From Paenibacillus borealis (GTDB lineage Bacteria; Bacillota; Bacilli; Paenibacillales; Paenibacillaceae), in contig NZ_CP009285.1 of assembly GCF_000758665.1 (NCBI RefSeq), positions 3,162,001-3,226,000 of the forward strand: a stretch of DNA of 64,000 bases. Reading direction: 5' to 3'. Shown piece after piece: positions 47,801 through 56,155 of this stretch. Every line of letters starts with the position of its first letter. Position 1 is the stretch's first letter. Both the position numbers and the translations under genes were made by a program. The notes below the pieces were generated by a model, which did no database searches, had not been told where the DNA came from, and saw only the letters and a program-made list of their open reading frames with translations.

Positions 47801-48094
47801 GAGGCAATGCCTGCTGGCGGGGATATGTTGATTAAGGTAAAGATCGATGGCGATGAATCAGTAAACATTATTTTTAGTGATAATGGGTCCGGTATACCTG
47901 AGGATAAGCTAGTCAACCTGGGAGCTGCCATATATTCAACGAAACAGAATAGTATGGGGTTAGGCTTAATGGTCAGCTACAAAATTATTGAGAGTCACGA
48001 GGGTGTGATTTCCATTACAAGTGTGTGGGGTAAGGGAACAGTTGTTAAAATTATCTTGAATCAAGAAACTGGATACCACGACCTCCGCTTATGA
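44867..48094 (+). CDS. CheB-CheR-PAS-histidine kinase-like fusion with degenerate phospho-acceptor
   Basis: 1075 residues, cytoplasmic. CheB methylesterase-like about 18-210 with Ser28 (VASPEK), His54 (IIAQHES) and Asp146 (NEGRDG) at triad positions, though the glycines after Ser are lost. CheR methyltransferase about 220-490 (VWVAGCSTGEEVYS; ILCRNLLIYL). PAS about 535-650; coiled coil about 660-755 with repeated SNEEL/TNEEL words; second PAS about 760-865; kinase-like end. The helix normally reading AAGIAHEI reads AAGIEQEI, so the phospho-His is Gln888, and the dimerisation helices are about 20 residues short; the ATPase domain keeps NIIRNGIEAMP, DNGSGIPED and GLGLMVSY. The last residues run into a CE7 remnant. 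Role unknown; possibly a non-phosphorylating signalling protein. Confidence 0.88.
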   Translation: MEKLIYYQNNSDYERIKEFSIVGIVASPEKLDGLKQFLDHLDTLHGLTFIIAQHESAKSELFPLEELSAHTNMKIFHAADQMEIHEDCIYLLPPHHDISFQSRIISLTEVTANKGNDLSADRFLNGLTGILGSNTIAILFSNEGRDGMLGIDSISKANGLIIVEETDMTNPVRLTGSDIEIDQTDYFLTPEEMPEHIIEYIDFYMNQTKQSIAEELSTLFAILKKSTGVDFSVYKQASIMRRIQRRMGIQEFQYLKEYNQYLFNHSNEVTALQKDLLIGVTQFFRDPAAFAILADKVLPTIFEQCGADKHLRVWVAGCSTGEEVYSIAILIRKYMEDIEETFDVTIFATDLDKDSIQFASKGVYSDIITKNVREEYLDAYFTRQGNEYKVNKEIRQMVIFAQHNLVSDPPFTQLDLILCRNLLIYLQQPVQKKVISLFHFSLKSDGYLFLGPSETLGKLTNLFIPLDNRWNIYHHKLSDSLSAAGFSGIRERVNDKKMSHKNNVIVRLKEAERVLKLETVYTKLIEEYVTACIILDSNNDIVHINGNANQYLVFPKGKPTLNVFKLVPEYLGVVIGSLLQKARKELKEIIYRDVAIKDSYKGHSIHLRAKSFSIDSIDDKLMILFFEDAAEHKEVLIEDVIDADLIQNHQFPELQVKEHIQDQDQELVHARELLHTANAKLEVYNEELETSNEELGLVNEALIVSNEELQSTNEELQSGNEELMVVNQEYQTKIQELTDSNNDMSNFFNNTNIATIFLDEKMNVRKFTPAVSKEINLADMDIGRSIGDIKHNLQYDELMADAMKVLFSGESVKKEIRNSNGKWFSIILLPYSAYDSRYQGIAVTLIDITEFKNARMSEDFTEQKNKLELLHSTEMLSVIGLLAAGIEQEIHDTDTSTSKLGKIEAITDELLVLASPQKQNFESNDVVQILKEVISMYEPQATIFNVEMITKFADPVLFVKCVPNQLKIVFSNIIRNGIEAMPAGGDMLIKVKIDGDESVNIIFSDNGSGIPEDKLVNLGAAIYSTKQNSMGLGLMVSYKIIESHEGVISITSVWGKGTVVKIILNQETGYHDLRL

Positions 48095-48219
48095 GGGAAA
48101 TCTTCGCCACATTAAACAAAATTACAGCTGATAAAGACCTGTTGGTATATCATGAATACGGTCATGAGTATCTTCCATATCTTGCCGATCGGACACTACA
48201 GATGTTCATGGCCTTATAA
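48070..48219 (+). pseudogene. Remnant of CE7 acetyl xylan esterase (C-terminal end)
   Basis: Reading CTG GAT ACC ACG at 48070 gives LDTTT, and after a frameshift IFATLNKITADKDLLVY then HEYGHEYLPYLAD up to TAA at 48217-48219. This is the C-terminus of the CE7 acetyl xylan esterase/cephalosporin-C deacetylase family: the stretch before PPSTVFA, then the catalytic His in the YGHE motif. Only about 45 residues remain, with no start, and its left end is fused into the 3' end of the kinase-like gene. CE7 deacetylates xylo-oligosaccharides, so the ancestor suited this locus. Confidence 0.75.
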
Positions 48220-48238
48220 CGGACTATTCTGCCGCGAA

Positions 48239-48343
48239 TATATAAGCTGAACTTAAGAATTATGTATAGCTGATGCATGAATTCTTTGCGAGCCAAGGAT
48301 TTCATTCAGACAGCAAGTTGAATTCTTAAGTTCGCTCTATATA
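48239..48343. repeat. 105-bp element with 23-bp imperfect terminal inverted repeats
   Basis: Left arm TATATAAGCTGAACTTAAGAATT begins at 48239 and right arm ends at 48343; the two arms match in 19 of 23 positions (13 perfect inner, TATATA outer). The 59-nt centre has no gene. No T-run, so a terminator is less likely; may be a MITE-like remnant or a processing hairpin between convergent genes. Confidence 0.6.
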
Positions 48344-48360
48344 GACTATAAATAAGCTGC

Positions 48361-49284
48361 TTATTCTTTTACTGAACCGAGCAAGACACCTTTAACAAAA
48401 AATCGTTGGGCAAATGGATACATAACAATCATAGGGATTGAGGCGATAACCATCGCTGCAAGCTCAATAGTGTGGGCGGTTACTAGTCCATGCCCGTCCG
48501 AACTGTTTAATAATTGAGATACTGCGAGATTAGAGCCATCGACAGTGTTCATCATGTTCTCAACAGCCCTATTCGATTGAATTAATCTCAATATGACATA
48601 CTGCAGCGTCTGTAAGCTATTGGATTGCGTGAAATATAGGGTTGTCCCGTAATCATTCCATATATTAACGGCTGTAAATACGGAAAGGGCTGCCAGCACA
48701 GGTTTTGAAAGGGGAATGACTATTCGGAAGAAAATCTTGAATTCACTGGCTCCATCCATTTTGGCAGATTCGAACAAGGAGTCAGGAATACCTTTATAAT
48801 TGGCATTGAAAATAATTACGTTATAGAAACCGCCGAATATATTCGGAAGGATGTAAACCAGGTAATTGTCATATAGCCCCAGCCAGTTCATGAGCATGAA
48901 GGAAGGGATCAATCCTCCGCTGAAATACATGCTTGCGAAGCCGATAATTACATAAAACTGTTTTCTTTTCAAGTAGGAGCGGGAGAATGCGTAAGCAAAC
49001 ATTGACGTGTACAGCATGGAAATTACGGTAACAATTATTGTACGTGAAGCGGTTATCCAGGCTGCCTTGAGTATTCCCGGGTCTGCCAGCACCTTTTCCC
49101 AGCTTGCCCATGTAAGCTCCCTCGGCCACAGAAATACCGGACCGCGCAGCAGATCCTCACCGCTGTTCAATGAACTGATTAACGAGAACCAGAACGGATA
49201 TATGGTTATGACCATAAGAATGACCATAATCAGAATCGTTAATGAAGTAAATACGCGTTCTCCTGCGCTTTTCCCTCCAACCAT
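48361..49284 (-). CDS. Carbohydrate ABC transporter permease (LplC/YtcP-like)
   Basis: 307 residues, six membrane segments, EAA loop ESAKMDGASEFKIF, C-terminus PFAQRFFVKGVLLGSVKE. GAGGAGAG precedes ATG 49284, 13 bp after the upstream permease. Last gene of the operon kinase-regulator-binding protein-permease-permease (55334 to 48361). Confidence 0.95.
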   Translation of the reverse strand: MVGGKSAGERVFTSLTILIMVILMVITIYPFWFSLISSLNSGEDLLRGPVFLWPRELTWASWEKVLADPGILKAAWITASRTIIVTVISMLYTSMFAYAFSRSYLKRKQFYVIIGFASMYFSGGLIPSFMLMNWLGLYDNYLVYILPNIFGGFYNVIIFNANYKGIPDSLFESAKMDGASEFKIFFRIVIPLSKPVLAALSVFTAVNIWNDYGTTLYFTQSNSLQTLQYVILRLIQSNRAVENMMNTVDGSNLAVSQLLNSSDGHGLVTAHTIELAAMVIASIPMIVMYPFAQRFFVKGVLLGSVKE

Positions 49285-49297
49285 ATGTGATCTCTCC

Positions 49298-50236
49298 TCA
49301 GAATAAGCCAGTTTTAGTCAATTTATTGGATAAAGTGTTGGCGCCGACCAACAATAACAATGCAAAAACAGTTTTCATTAAACCGATGGCTGTTGCCGAG
49401 GCGAATTGAAATTGCAGCAGGCCGGTTTGATAAACATACGTATCGATAACTTGGCTTGCCGGCAAATTCAAAGTATTTTGCAGCACATAAATCTGTGTGA
49501 AATTATTATTCAACATGCCGCTTACGGCAAATATGATCAATACCATTAGAGTCGGCAGAATCCCCGGAATTGTAATATGCAGCATTCGTTTAAGTCTCCC
49601 GGCGCCATCGATCGCCGCCGCCTCATACAAGCTCTGATCTACGCCCGCCATGGCCGCCAGATAGAGAATAGCTCCCCAACCCAGATCCTTGAGCAGTCCG
49701 GTCAGGATAGCAATTCCCCAGAAATATTGAGGATCTGCCAGAAATTGAAGCGGCTTGTCAATGAGATGAAATTCCATGAGCAGAAAGTTAATAATGCCGT
49801 CTGTATTCAGCAGTGTAATGAATAAACCTCCGAATATAACCCAGGACAGGAAATGTGGCAAATAGGTAATCGTTTGTATCAGCGATTTAAATTTGGGATG
49901 CTTGATTTCATTCAGCATCAGGGCGAAGAAGAGGGTCACGGGTATTCCCACCAATGCTCCGATAAGATTGATGCCAAGCGTATTTCTGACCATCGGCCAG
50001 AATTGGAAGTTGTGAAATACACGGGTGAAATGCTGAAAGTTATTCCAATGGCTTGTGAAGATTCCTCCAATACCCATTGAAGGTTCGTAGCTCTTGAAAG
50101 CCATTAATAATCCGAATAAAGGAGCAAAGTTAAAGACAAAGATCAGAATCACTGCTGGAAATAACATCAATTTTAGTTCAAACTGCGTTCTAAAGTCATA
50201 GCCGAGCTTATATCCCTTTTGCCGCTGCCTTGTCAT
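49298..50236 (-). CDS. Carbohydrate ABC transporter permease (LplB-like)
   Basis: 312 residues from ATG 50236, with GGAGGAGATC just upstream; a longer frame to 50299 would cover the intercistronic hairpin. Six membrane segments, NFAPLFGLLMAFKSYEP after the first, EAA loop EAAAIDGAGRLKRM. Membrane subunit of the 52017-48361 importer. Confidence 0.95.
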   Translation of the reverse strand: MTRQRQKGYKLGYDFRTQFELKLMLFPAVILIFVFNFAPLFGLLMAFKSYEPSMGIGGIFTSHWNNFQHFTRVFHNFQFWPMVRNTLGINLIGALVGIPVTLFFALMLNEIKHPKFKSLIQTITYLPHFLSWVIFGGLFITLLNTDGIINFLLMEFHLIDKPLQFLADPQYFWGIAILTGLLKDLGWGAILYLAAMAGVDQSLYEAAAIDGAGRLKRMLHITIPGILPTLMVLIIFAVSGMLNNNFTQIYVLQNTLNLPASQVIDTYVYQTGLLQFQFASATAIGLMKTVFALLLLVGANTLSNKLTKTGLF

Positions 50237-50263
50237 ATGATCTCCTCCATTCCTAAAATAACA

Positions 50264-50299
50264 GTGCCAAAGAGCAGTTTTACATATCCGCTTTGGCAC
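50264..50299 (-). terminator. Intercistronic hairpin after binding-protein gene
   Basis: GTGCCAAAG and CTTTGGCAC form a 9-bp perfect stem around an 18-nt loop, directly between the stop of the binding protein (50317) and the permease start (50236), without a long T-run. Confidence 0.6.
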
Positions 50300-50316
50300 C
50301 GTTCTTCATCTAAAGA

Positions 50317-52017
50317 CTAGGAATTAACACCTTTAATAACAACCCCGTATTGTTTGCTTTTTTCTTGAATATAATTGTTTCTTTCCTGATCAAGCGCTTC
50401 AATACCAAGCTTTTTCAGTTGAGTAATCATATCCTCATAATTTTTATTAAATTCAGCAGCATCATTCGACATAATGATCTTGGCAATTTGCGCTTCCTTA
50501 TACGTTTTGATCTGCAATTCATCATTCGCAAACTCACTGTCAGCCGGGAATAAATCTGCAGGCAGTTCTAGGGCCGCACTATTATAAATCACAGTATCCT
50601 TTGCTTTGCCGTAGGCTGAATTTACATTATTTGCGGTAACTGCCTGTAAATCAGTCTCCGCTGTTGGGGCTTGCTGCATGCTGTAAGAGAACGTAGTGTT
50701 ATGGAAGGGCCAAAATGCACTTACTCCTGTTGTCATATACTCTGACGCGTCCTTAATACCTTGTTCCGTCTTGATGATATGGCCATTGGCGTCAAAATTG
50801 TAATGAATGCCCTCGAAACCGTAGATGTGCAAGAGCATGCCTTCCTTGCTGGTCATAAAACTCAGAAATTTAGCAAGCTTTTCTGGTTCTTTAGTTGTCT
50901 TGGATATAAATGTGTGCATCCAGCCGCCGCCCGCCCGCTTATTCTTCGCCAGCACAGGGGTAGTTCCCTTGTCCGACAGGATCGGGCCAGAAGAGGTCCA
51001 ATAATCATTTAACTGAAAAGATGTATTAGCCGAGTTTCCGATAAAGGTAAATACACGCCCCGAGGCCATGTCTGCTTTAACCGCTGCGTTATCTACAGTC
51101 ATCTGCCCGGGTTCGAAATAACCGCTTTTGCTGGCTTTATAAAGAAACTCTAAAGCTTCTTTTGTTTCAGGAGCCAAAAGTCTGTCTCTGTAATTTCCGT
51201 CCTTGTCGACCGGCATTGCGCCAAACGTGTCCTGAAGAAAGCCCAAGGTTGGTTCCTGATAGGATTTTCCGTCTACTAATAACGGTATAACGGAAGCTCC
51301 ATTTACCTTCAAATTCAGATCTTTAATCTTTTGGTAAGCGGCAAGCAGACCCTTTTCGGTTTTAATATCATCCAGAGTCAAGCCGGCCTCATTTAACAGA
51401 TTTTTATTGACAACAATTCCGTTATTGGTAGCATAATCGACGGTATCGATATAAAATTGCCCGGAAGGAGGATAAACCTTTCTTGCATCTTCAGAGTCAA
51501 TGTGGCTCGGGTAAGCATAAAAACCGCCATCTCTGTCAACTATGGTCTGTTTTACATCCGCAGGGAAATCGGTTAAGAGGTGGGATTCGGGATCATATTT
51601 CTTCAGAAATTCATCTAGGTCCCACACCTTTCCGGCCTCTATCAATTTTTTACCCAAGACGTCATTTGTGATTGTTAGAAGGTCGGGCAAATCCTGACCA
51701 GATGAAACCAGCATCAGATTTAATTTCGTTTCCCCGTCTTGCGCTGGAATGTTGAATTCGAAGGTAAGGCCGGTCTTCTCAGTTATCGCTCCTTGAACGG
51801 TATTCGGATCAGTACTCCAGGTTGAAGGTGGATTCCAAAAATCTACGGTGGAGAACCAGACGGCTTTCGCGGTACTGCCGGTGTTGTTTTCAGATCCCTG
51901 GTTCGCGCTTTCCGTTTTGTTAGCGGTTTCATTATTGCTGTTGGAACTACAGCCTGCAAATACTAAAGAGAACATCAGTAATACGAGCAGCATAAACTTC
52001 CCTCTCATGAATTTCAT
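50317..52017 (-). CDS. Carbohydrate ABC transporter solute-binding lipoprotein
   Basis: 566 residues, lipobox VFAGC (Cys23), Ser/Asn/Glu-rich linker, then a large LplA-type binding domain. ATG 52017 with GGGGGC upstream; Met4 is an alternative. It sits 120 bp after a YesN-type regulator gene on the same strand; a local promoter in that gap is possible but not convincing. Followed by the hairpin at 50264 and two permeases. Oligosaccharide ligand unknown. Confidence 0.92.
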   Translation of the reverse strand: MKFMRGKFMLLVLLMFSLVFAGCSSNSNNETANKTESANQGSENNTGSTAKAVWFSTVDFWNPPSTWSTDPNTVQGAITEKTGLTFEFNIPAQDGETKLNLMLVSSGQDLPDLLTITNDVLGKKLIEAGKVWDLDEFLKKYDPESHLLTDFPADVKQTIVDRDGGFYAYPSHIDSEDARKVYPPSGQFYIDTVDYATNNGIVVNKNLLNEAGLTLDDIKTEKGLLAAYQKIKDLNLKVNGASVIPLLVDGKSYQEPTLGFLQDTFGAMPVDKDGNYRDRLLAPETKEALEFLYKASKSGYFEPGQMTVDNAAVKADMASGRVFTFIGNSANTSFQLNDYWTSSGPILSDKGTTPVLAKNKRAGGGWMHTFISKTTKEPEKLAKFLSFMTSKEGMLLHIYGFEGIHYNFDANGHIIKTEQGIKDASEYMTTGVSAFWPFHNTTFSYSMQQAPTAETDLQAVTANNVNSAYGKAKDTVIYNSAALELPADLFPADSEFANDELQIKTYKEAQIAKIIMSNDAAEFNKNYEDMITQLKKLGIEALDQERNNYIQEKSKQYGVVIKGVNS

Positions 52018-52137
52018 AATCTACAAGAGCCCCCTTAAATGAAAATATATGTTGGAACTCCTACATCGTAAACTGCAAACCGTTTTTGGCATATGTTCCA
52101 GTTTTTTTATTTTGGTGTTCTGTTCACTTGTACCAAT

Positions 52138-53592
52138 CTAAATTTTGCGGTATTTACTCGGTGTAAGGCCAAAGTTTTTTTTGAACAGCTTGTTAAAATG
52201 AAAATAATCCTTGTAGCCAACCCGTTGTACAATTTCATGTATAGATATGGACCCGTCATTTAAAAGTTCCTTCGCCATACTTAATCGTTTGTTCAAAACA
52301 TATTCAGAATAAGTAGCTCCTGTTTCCTTTTTGATCAATGAACTGAGATACCCCAAGCTGATATTGAATTTCTTAGCGATCGAACTTAGAAGAATATCCT
52401 CGGTAAAGCAGCTATCAATGTATTCAATGACTCTCTTTACTTGTTCATTCGGTATATAAACCTCTACTTCCGTTAACTGTTCGAAGAAAAAAATAAATCG
52501 TTCAAACAGTTGTTCAGGCGAGCGGAAAATCCGCACAATATGCTCATAAGGGAGATGCTCGATCTCATCAATCACATTAGAGTTACCGTGATATTTAAAG
52601 ATCATTGATACGATTTGATTGTAGATTATCGTGATTTGTTCGATGCTCAGATGCTCTCTTGTACACTCTTGGCAAGTTTCATTGAGCAAATTAACGATAT
52701 TTTTATGTGCCAGTTCTTTAATGGATATTTCTAAATTCAGAATCATTTGCCGAACTTCCAGAGAAAGCTTTGCCGGTTTGTACTGATTAATCGTATTGCT
52801 ATGATGAAAGTACGAACTGAACATCGCGATATCCGCTTCCTGATAGAGCTTGCCAATGGGGGTTGAGGACAATCCAATGCTGCTGATGCCAATATATGTG
52901 CATTGAGAAAAATGTTCTGAAATATAGTTTGAAAAATCAAAGTTTTTTTTGCTTTCGTCATAACTGACTAGAATCGAAATCTTGTTTTGGCCCGTGCGGA
53001 AACGAATAGTGTGCAATTCTTTTTCCGGCATTATCTTCTGCTCAGACAGTAAGGCGGTTGAAGTAGAATATAAACAGCAAACAAACCGATAGTGGGGATA
53101 TTCATTCATAATTCCTTTGTTGTTCAAAAAATTTCCGATTGTAATTTTGTTATCCGGTTCCAGAAGTTCAAACAAATCATCAAGAAACAGATCCAGCTCT
53201 TTTGAAGATCTTTGGGTGTCTTTTAGACAATAAATCAATCTTGATATTGTTTCTTTCAGTTTGTCTTTGTCAATCTGTTTCAGTAAATAATCAAATGCGC
53301 CGAAGCGGATTGCCTGCTGTGCATAAGTGAAATCGGCATAACCGCTAACGAGAATCACTTTGGTTTGGAGCTGCATTTGATTTATTTTTTCCAAAAGCTG
53401 AATTCCGTCTAAACCTGGCATCCGGATATCGGAAATGATAAGCTCCGGTTTACGGTCTTGAATAATCCTCAAAGCGCTCAAACCATCATACACTGTTCCT
53501 ATCACTTGAAATCCTAGGCTCTCCCAATCTATTAAGTGCATAATTCCATAGGCAACCCATGGCTCATCATCAGCGATTAGTACTTGATACAT
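52138..53592 (-). CDS. Response regulator, receiver plus AraC domain (YesN-like)
   Basis: 484 residues. Receiver with Asp55 (LIISDIRMPG) and Lys in YLLKQIDKDK, where the usual KP is KQ: the proline after the conserved Lys is missing. HTH pair from about 385 (IAKKFNISLGYLSSLIKKETG, FNKLFKKNFGLTPSKYR). The start overlaps the kinase stop by one base (TAATG). Likely activates the ABC genes directly downstream. Confidence 0.93.
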   Translation of the reverse strand: MYQVLIADDEPWVAYGIMHLIDWESLGFQVIGTVYDGLSALRIIQDRKPELIISDIRMPGLDGIQLLEKINQMQLQTKVILVSGYADFTYAQQAIRFGAFDYLLKQIDKDKLKETISRLIYCLKDTQRSSKELDLFLDDLFELLEPDNKITIGNFLNNKGIMNEYPHYRFVCCLYSTSTALLSEQKIMPEKELHTIRFRTGQNKISILVSYDESKKNFDFSNYISEHFSQCTYIGISSIGLSSTPIGKLYQEADIAMFSSYFHHSNTINQYKPAKLSLEVRQMILNLEISIKELAHKNIVNLLNETCQECTREHLSIEQITIIYNQIVSMIFKYHGNSNVIDEIEHLPYEHIVRIFRSPEQLFERFIFFFEQLTEVEVYIPNEQVKRVIEYIDSCFTEDILLSSIAKKFNISLGYLSSLIKKETGATYSEYVLNKRLSMAKELLNDGSISIHEIVQRVGYKDYFHFNKLFKKNFGLTPSKYRKI

Positions 53593-55334
53593 TAGCTTCC
53601 TCCTTCTTCCGTCTGTCTGTATATAGGGAAAGTAATAGATACGGTTGTTCCTTTATTCAAGATGCTGTCGATCGTCAATTTCGCTTCATCCTCATAAAAA
53701 AGCTTGATTCTTCGATAGATATTGGATAGTCCAATGCCGAGTTTTTCATCGTTTACTGTGTTTCCAGGGGTCATAAACTGCTGCAAGGATTTTGAAAGGT
53801 TGCGTAGCTGCTGTTCTTCCATCCCGCAACCGTCATCCTGAATGGTGATTTTGCATTTCTTCACAGTTGTGCTTTCAATTCTTACTAAAACCGTACCGGG
53901 ATCGATTTTTTTTTCGAGTCCGTGAAAGACAGCATTCTCCACAATGGGCTGCAGCAGCATTTTCAGAGTTTGTACTGCGAGCAGACTTTCATCTGTTTGT
54001 ATGACAATTTGTATTTTTCCTCCAAAACGAAACTCAATAATTTTGGCATATTCCTTTAGATGTATGATCTCATCCCGAATTGTCACCAAATGAGTACCCT
54101 TTACCGAATACCGGAACATATTGGATAGGGATGCCGTAATGTCTGCAATCTCTCCTACTTTGTGATAAAGCGCAATCGCACGGATACTCTCCAAGGTGTT
54201 ATAGAGAAAATGAGGGTTAATCTGGTTGCGATAAGCCGATATTTCCATCTGTTTCTTGATTATTTCTGTCTCATACATCTGCTTTTGCACAATTTGAACA
54301 TTACGGCTTAATTGGTCAATATTGTCTAGCATCTGGTTTAAATTATTGGCCAGCACTCCGATTTCGTTGTAGTACACCACATTGAATCTTCTGGGGCCAC
54401 CACTTTTGGCGTAAGATTTAATAAAGTCCAATAATGCTTTGACTGGTTTCAGGATTCGCGAATAGAAAATCAGTAAAAAAAGGCAAAAAATCGAAAAGAT
54501 AATCAAATACGTTGCCACATTCAAACGCTCAATAATATCCAAATCCTGAAGCAGCTCTTTCTTGGGGATTACACTGATAATTTTCCATCCGTTATAGGAG
54601 AGGGTTATATTTTGCACTATATAGCGCGGGTCTTCGCTCCATTTCTTTAACTTATCCATTTCTTCAGTATTTATAGCCCCATCTGTACCCGCAATAATAT
54701 TGTTGTTCTGATCGACTAGCAATAATTCGGAATGATTTGAAATCTTCGATTTGCTCAGAATACTGTTTAAATTGGCCACATCCATAATAAATACACACAT
54801 GCCCCGATAATCCCTTAGCACATAGTTGTTCTGCAGATTGTATACCGGAACGGCAATAGTATAGTAGGTAGCATTCAACTGATTTGGATGCAAAACCGTA
54901 TATTCAATTGAAGATACCCGTTTTTTGGTAGAGGGCTCAACTGCTCTTCCTATACTGGTTATCATGGTGCCTTCACTATCGTATAGCTGAATCCCCTTCA
55001 TATTTTTTTTCAATGAAAGCGTGCTGGAAAACTCCGAAACGATTTCCTTATCCATCAGAATTCTTGATAGAACATTAGTTGAACTTAAATAGCTCTGAAT
55101 TGTGGGACTGTAAAGTAGAGAATAGGAAATGCCGTCCATATCCGAAAAAAAACTCACCATGGTTTCTTCGATTTGCAGCATTATTTTTTTGGAAGAATCC
55201 GCAACCTTCTTCTCAATGATATTCCGGGCTATCAAGTTGGACACCATAAATGAAATCAATAGGATTATCAGCATAAGAACGATTAAATATAGAATCTGTT
55301 TCATCAGACTTACCTTTCGGAAACTCCTCAGCAT
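53592..55334 (-). CDS. Sensor histidine kinase (YesM family)
   Basis: 580 residues, first membrane helix about 11-33, extracellular sensor domain, second helix about 270-292, HAMP, phospho-acceptor His375 in QINPHFLYNTLES, ATP-binding VENAVFHGLEKK, QDDGCGMEE and GIGLSNIYRR. GAAGGAG before ATG 55334. First gene of a five-gene minus-strand operon. AT-rich compared with the kinases on the left. Confidence 0.95.
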   Translation of the reverse strand: MLRSFRKVSLMKQILYLIVLMLIILLISFMVSNLIARNIIEKKVADSSKKIMLQIEETMVSFFSDMDGISYSLLYSPTIQSYLSSTNVLSRILMDKEIVSEFSSTLSLKKNMKGIQLYDSEGTMITSIGRAVEPSTKKRVSSIEYTVLHPNQLNATYYTIAVPVYNLQNNYVLRDYRGMCVFIMDVANLNSILSKSKISNHSELLLVDQNNNIIAGTDGAINTEEMDKLKKWSEDPRYIVQNITLSYNGWKIISVIPKKELLQDLDIIERLNVATYLIIFSIFCLFLLIFYSRILKPVKALLDFIKSYAKSGGPRRFNVVYYNEIGVLANNLNQMLDNIDQLSRNVQIVQKQMYETEIIKKQMEISAYRNQINPHFLYNTLESIRAIALYHKVGEIADITASLSNMFRYSVKGTHLVTIRDEIIHLKEYAKIIEFRFGGKIQIVIQTDESLLAVQTLKMLLQPIVENAVFHGLEKKIDPGTVLVRIESTTVKKCKITIQDDGCGMEEQQLRNLSKSLQQFMTPGNTVNDEKLGIGLSNIYRRIKLFYEDEAKLTIDSILNKGTTVSITFPIYRQTEEGGS

Positions 55335-55656
55335 GTAAATTCTCCTTCAAGCAATGATTTGTTTATCCTTTCAGACAATGCGTAGCACTTTGCTTAAAAG
55401 TCTAATATTAACAAAAGACTAATTCAATTAAATATTTTAAAAATGTTACTTGGTTTTTCTGCCTTTTGAGAATGATATCTAATTAAATAAGAGGTGGGGA
55501 TTCACGTTTTGATTCATAATTGACGAAATTATTGCCAATTGCATGTGATTGTTAATATAAACACTAATTAATAAATGAAAAAACTAATTAAAAAGGAAGA
55601 GGGTTGTGATGAAATGAAGACAGAAGGAATGTTGAAAATTTATACTGAGCAGTTCG
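55335..55656. other. AT-rich gap upstream of kinase and GH51 remnant
   Basis: 322 bp, very AT-rich. Presumably contains the promoter of the minus-strand kinase operon; a short inverted word AGTCT...AGACT lies at about 55399-55425. No clear -35/-10 pair and no gene seen. Confidence 0.5.
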
Positions 55657-55969
55657 GTGAGGATAACGCTGACAGCCTGGGAGAAGGTGGAGCGCGGAGG
55701 CGGTAAAAGCTCTATTGCAGTCGAAGACAGCTACTCTCTGAATGAACGTAACCGGAACTATCTCGTTATCGACACCCTGGCAGAGGGTGACGGGGTCGGA
55801 GTCAGCTTTCATGACGGGGCTTCAGAACAATGCACATGCGGTAGGCTTGGCTTGTTATGCCCCGATGCTCTGCAACGTGGATTATGTGAACTGGAAGGCA
55901 GAATCACTTTACGGCCATGAAGAACAGTTTTTCGTATGTTTTCCCCAAACAATCCATTACAGTTTTTAG
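55657..55969 (+). pseudogene. Collapsed GH51 alpha-L-arabinofuranosidase remnant
   Basis: Two pieces in different frames. First (55666-55800): LTAWEKVERGGGKSSIAVED and RNRNYLVIDTLAEGDGVGV, the N-terminal beta-sandwich region of large GH51 arabinofuranosidases. Second (about 55805-55966): AFMTGLQNNAHAVGLACYAP then MLCNVDYVNWKAESLYGHEE, the conserved segment late in the GH51 barrel. They meet around 55800, so most of the catalytic domain (including both Glu) has been deleted in one internal event with a frameshift. The right stop is TAG at 55967-55969. Non-functional. Confidence 0.7.
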
Positions 55970-56155
55970 GATTAAGCCAAAATACAACTTCCTAAATGAA
56001 GATGGAAGACAGCAGAATACGCAATAGATTCGAGCAACAGCGGGAGGCCGGGAAATTCTCAACTTAAGCCGATCCATTACGCCAGGCTTCCCTTACGCAG
56101 TTGACCCTCTTTTCTCTTAAAAGTAAAAACCTCACCGCGAGCTTTAGGCAGCCTG

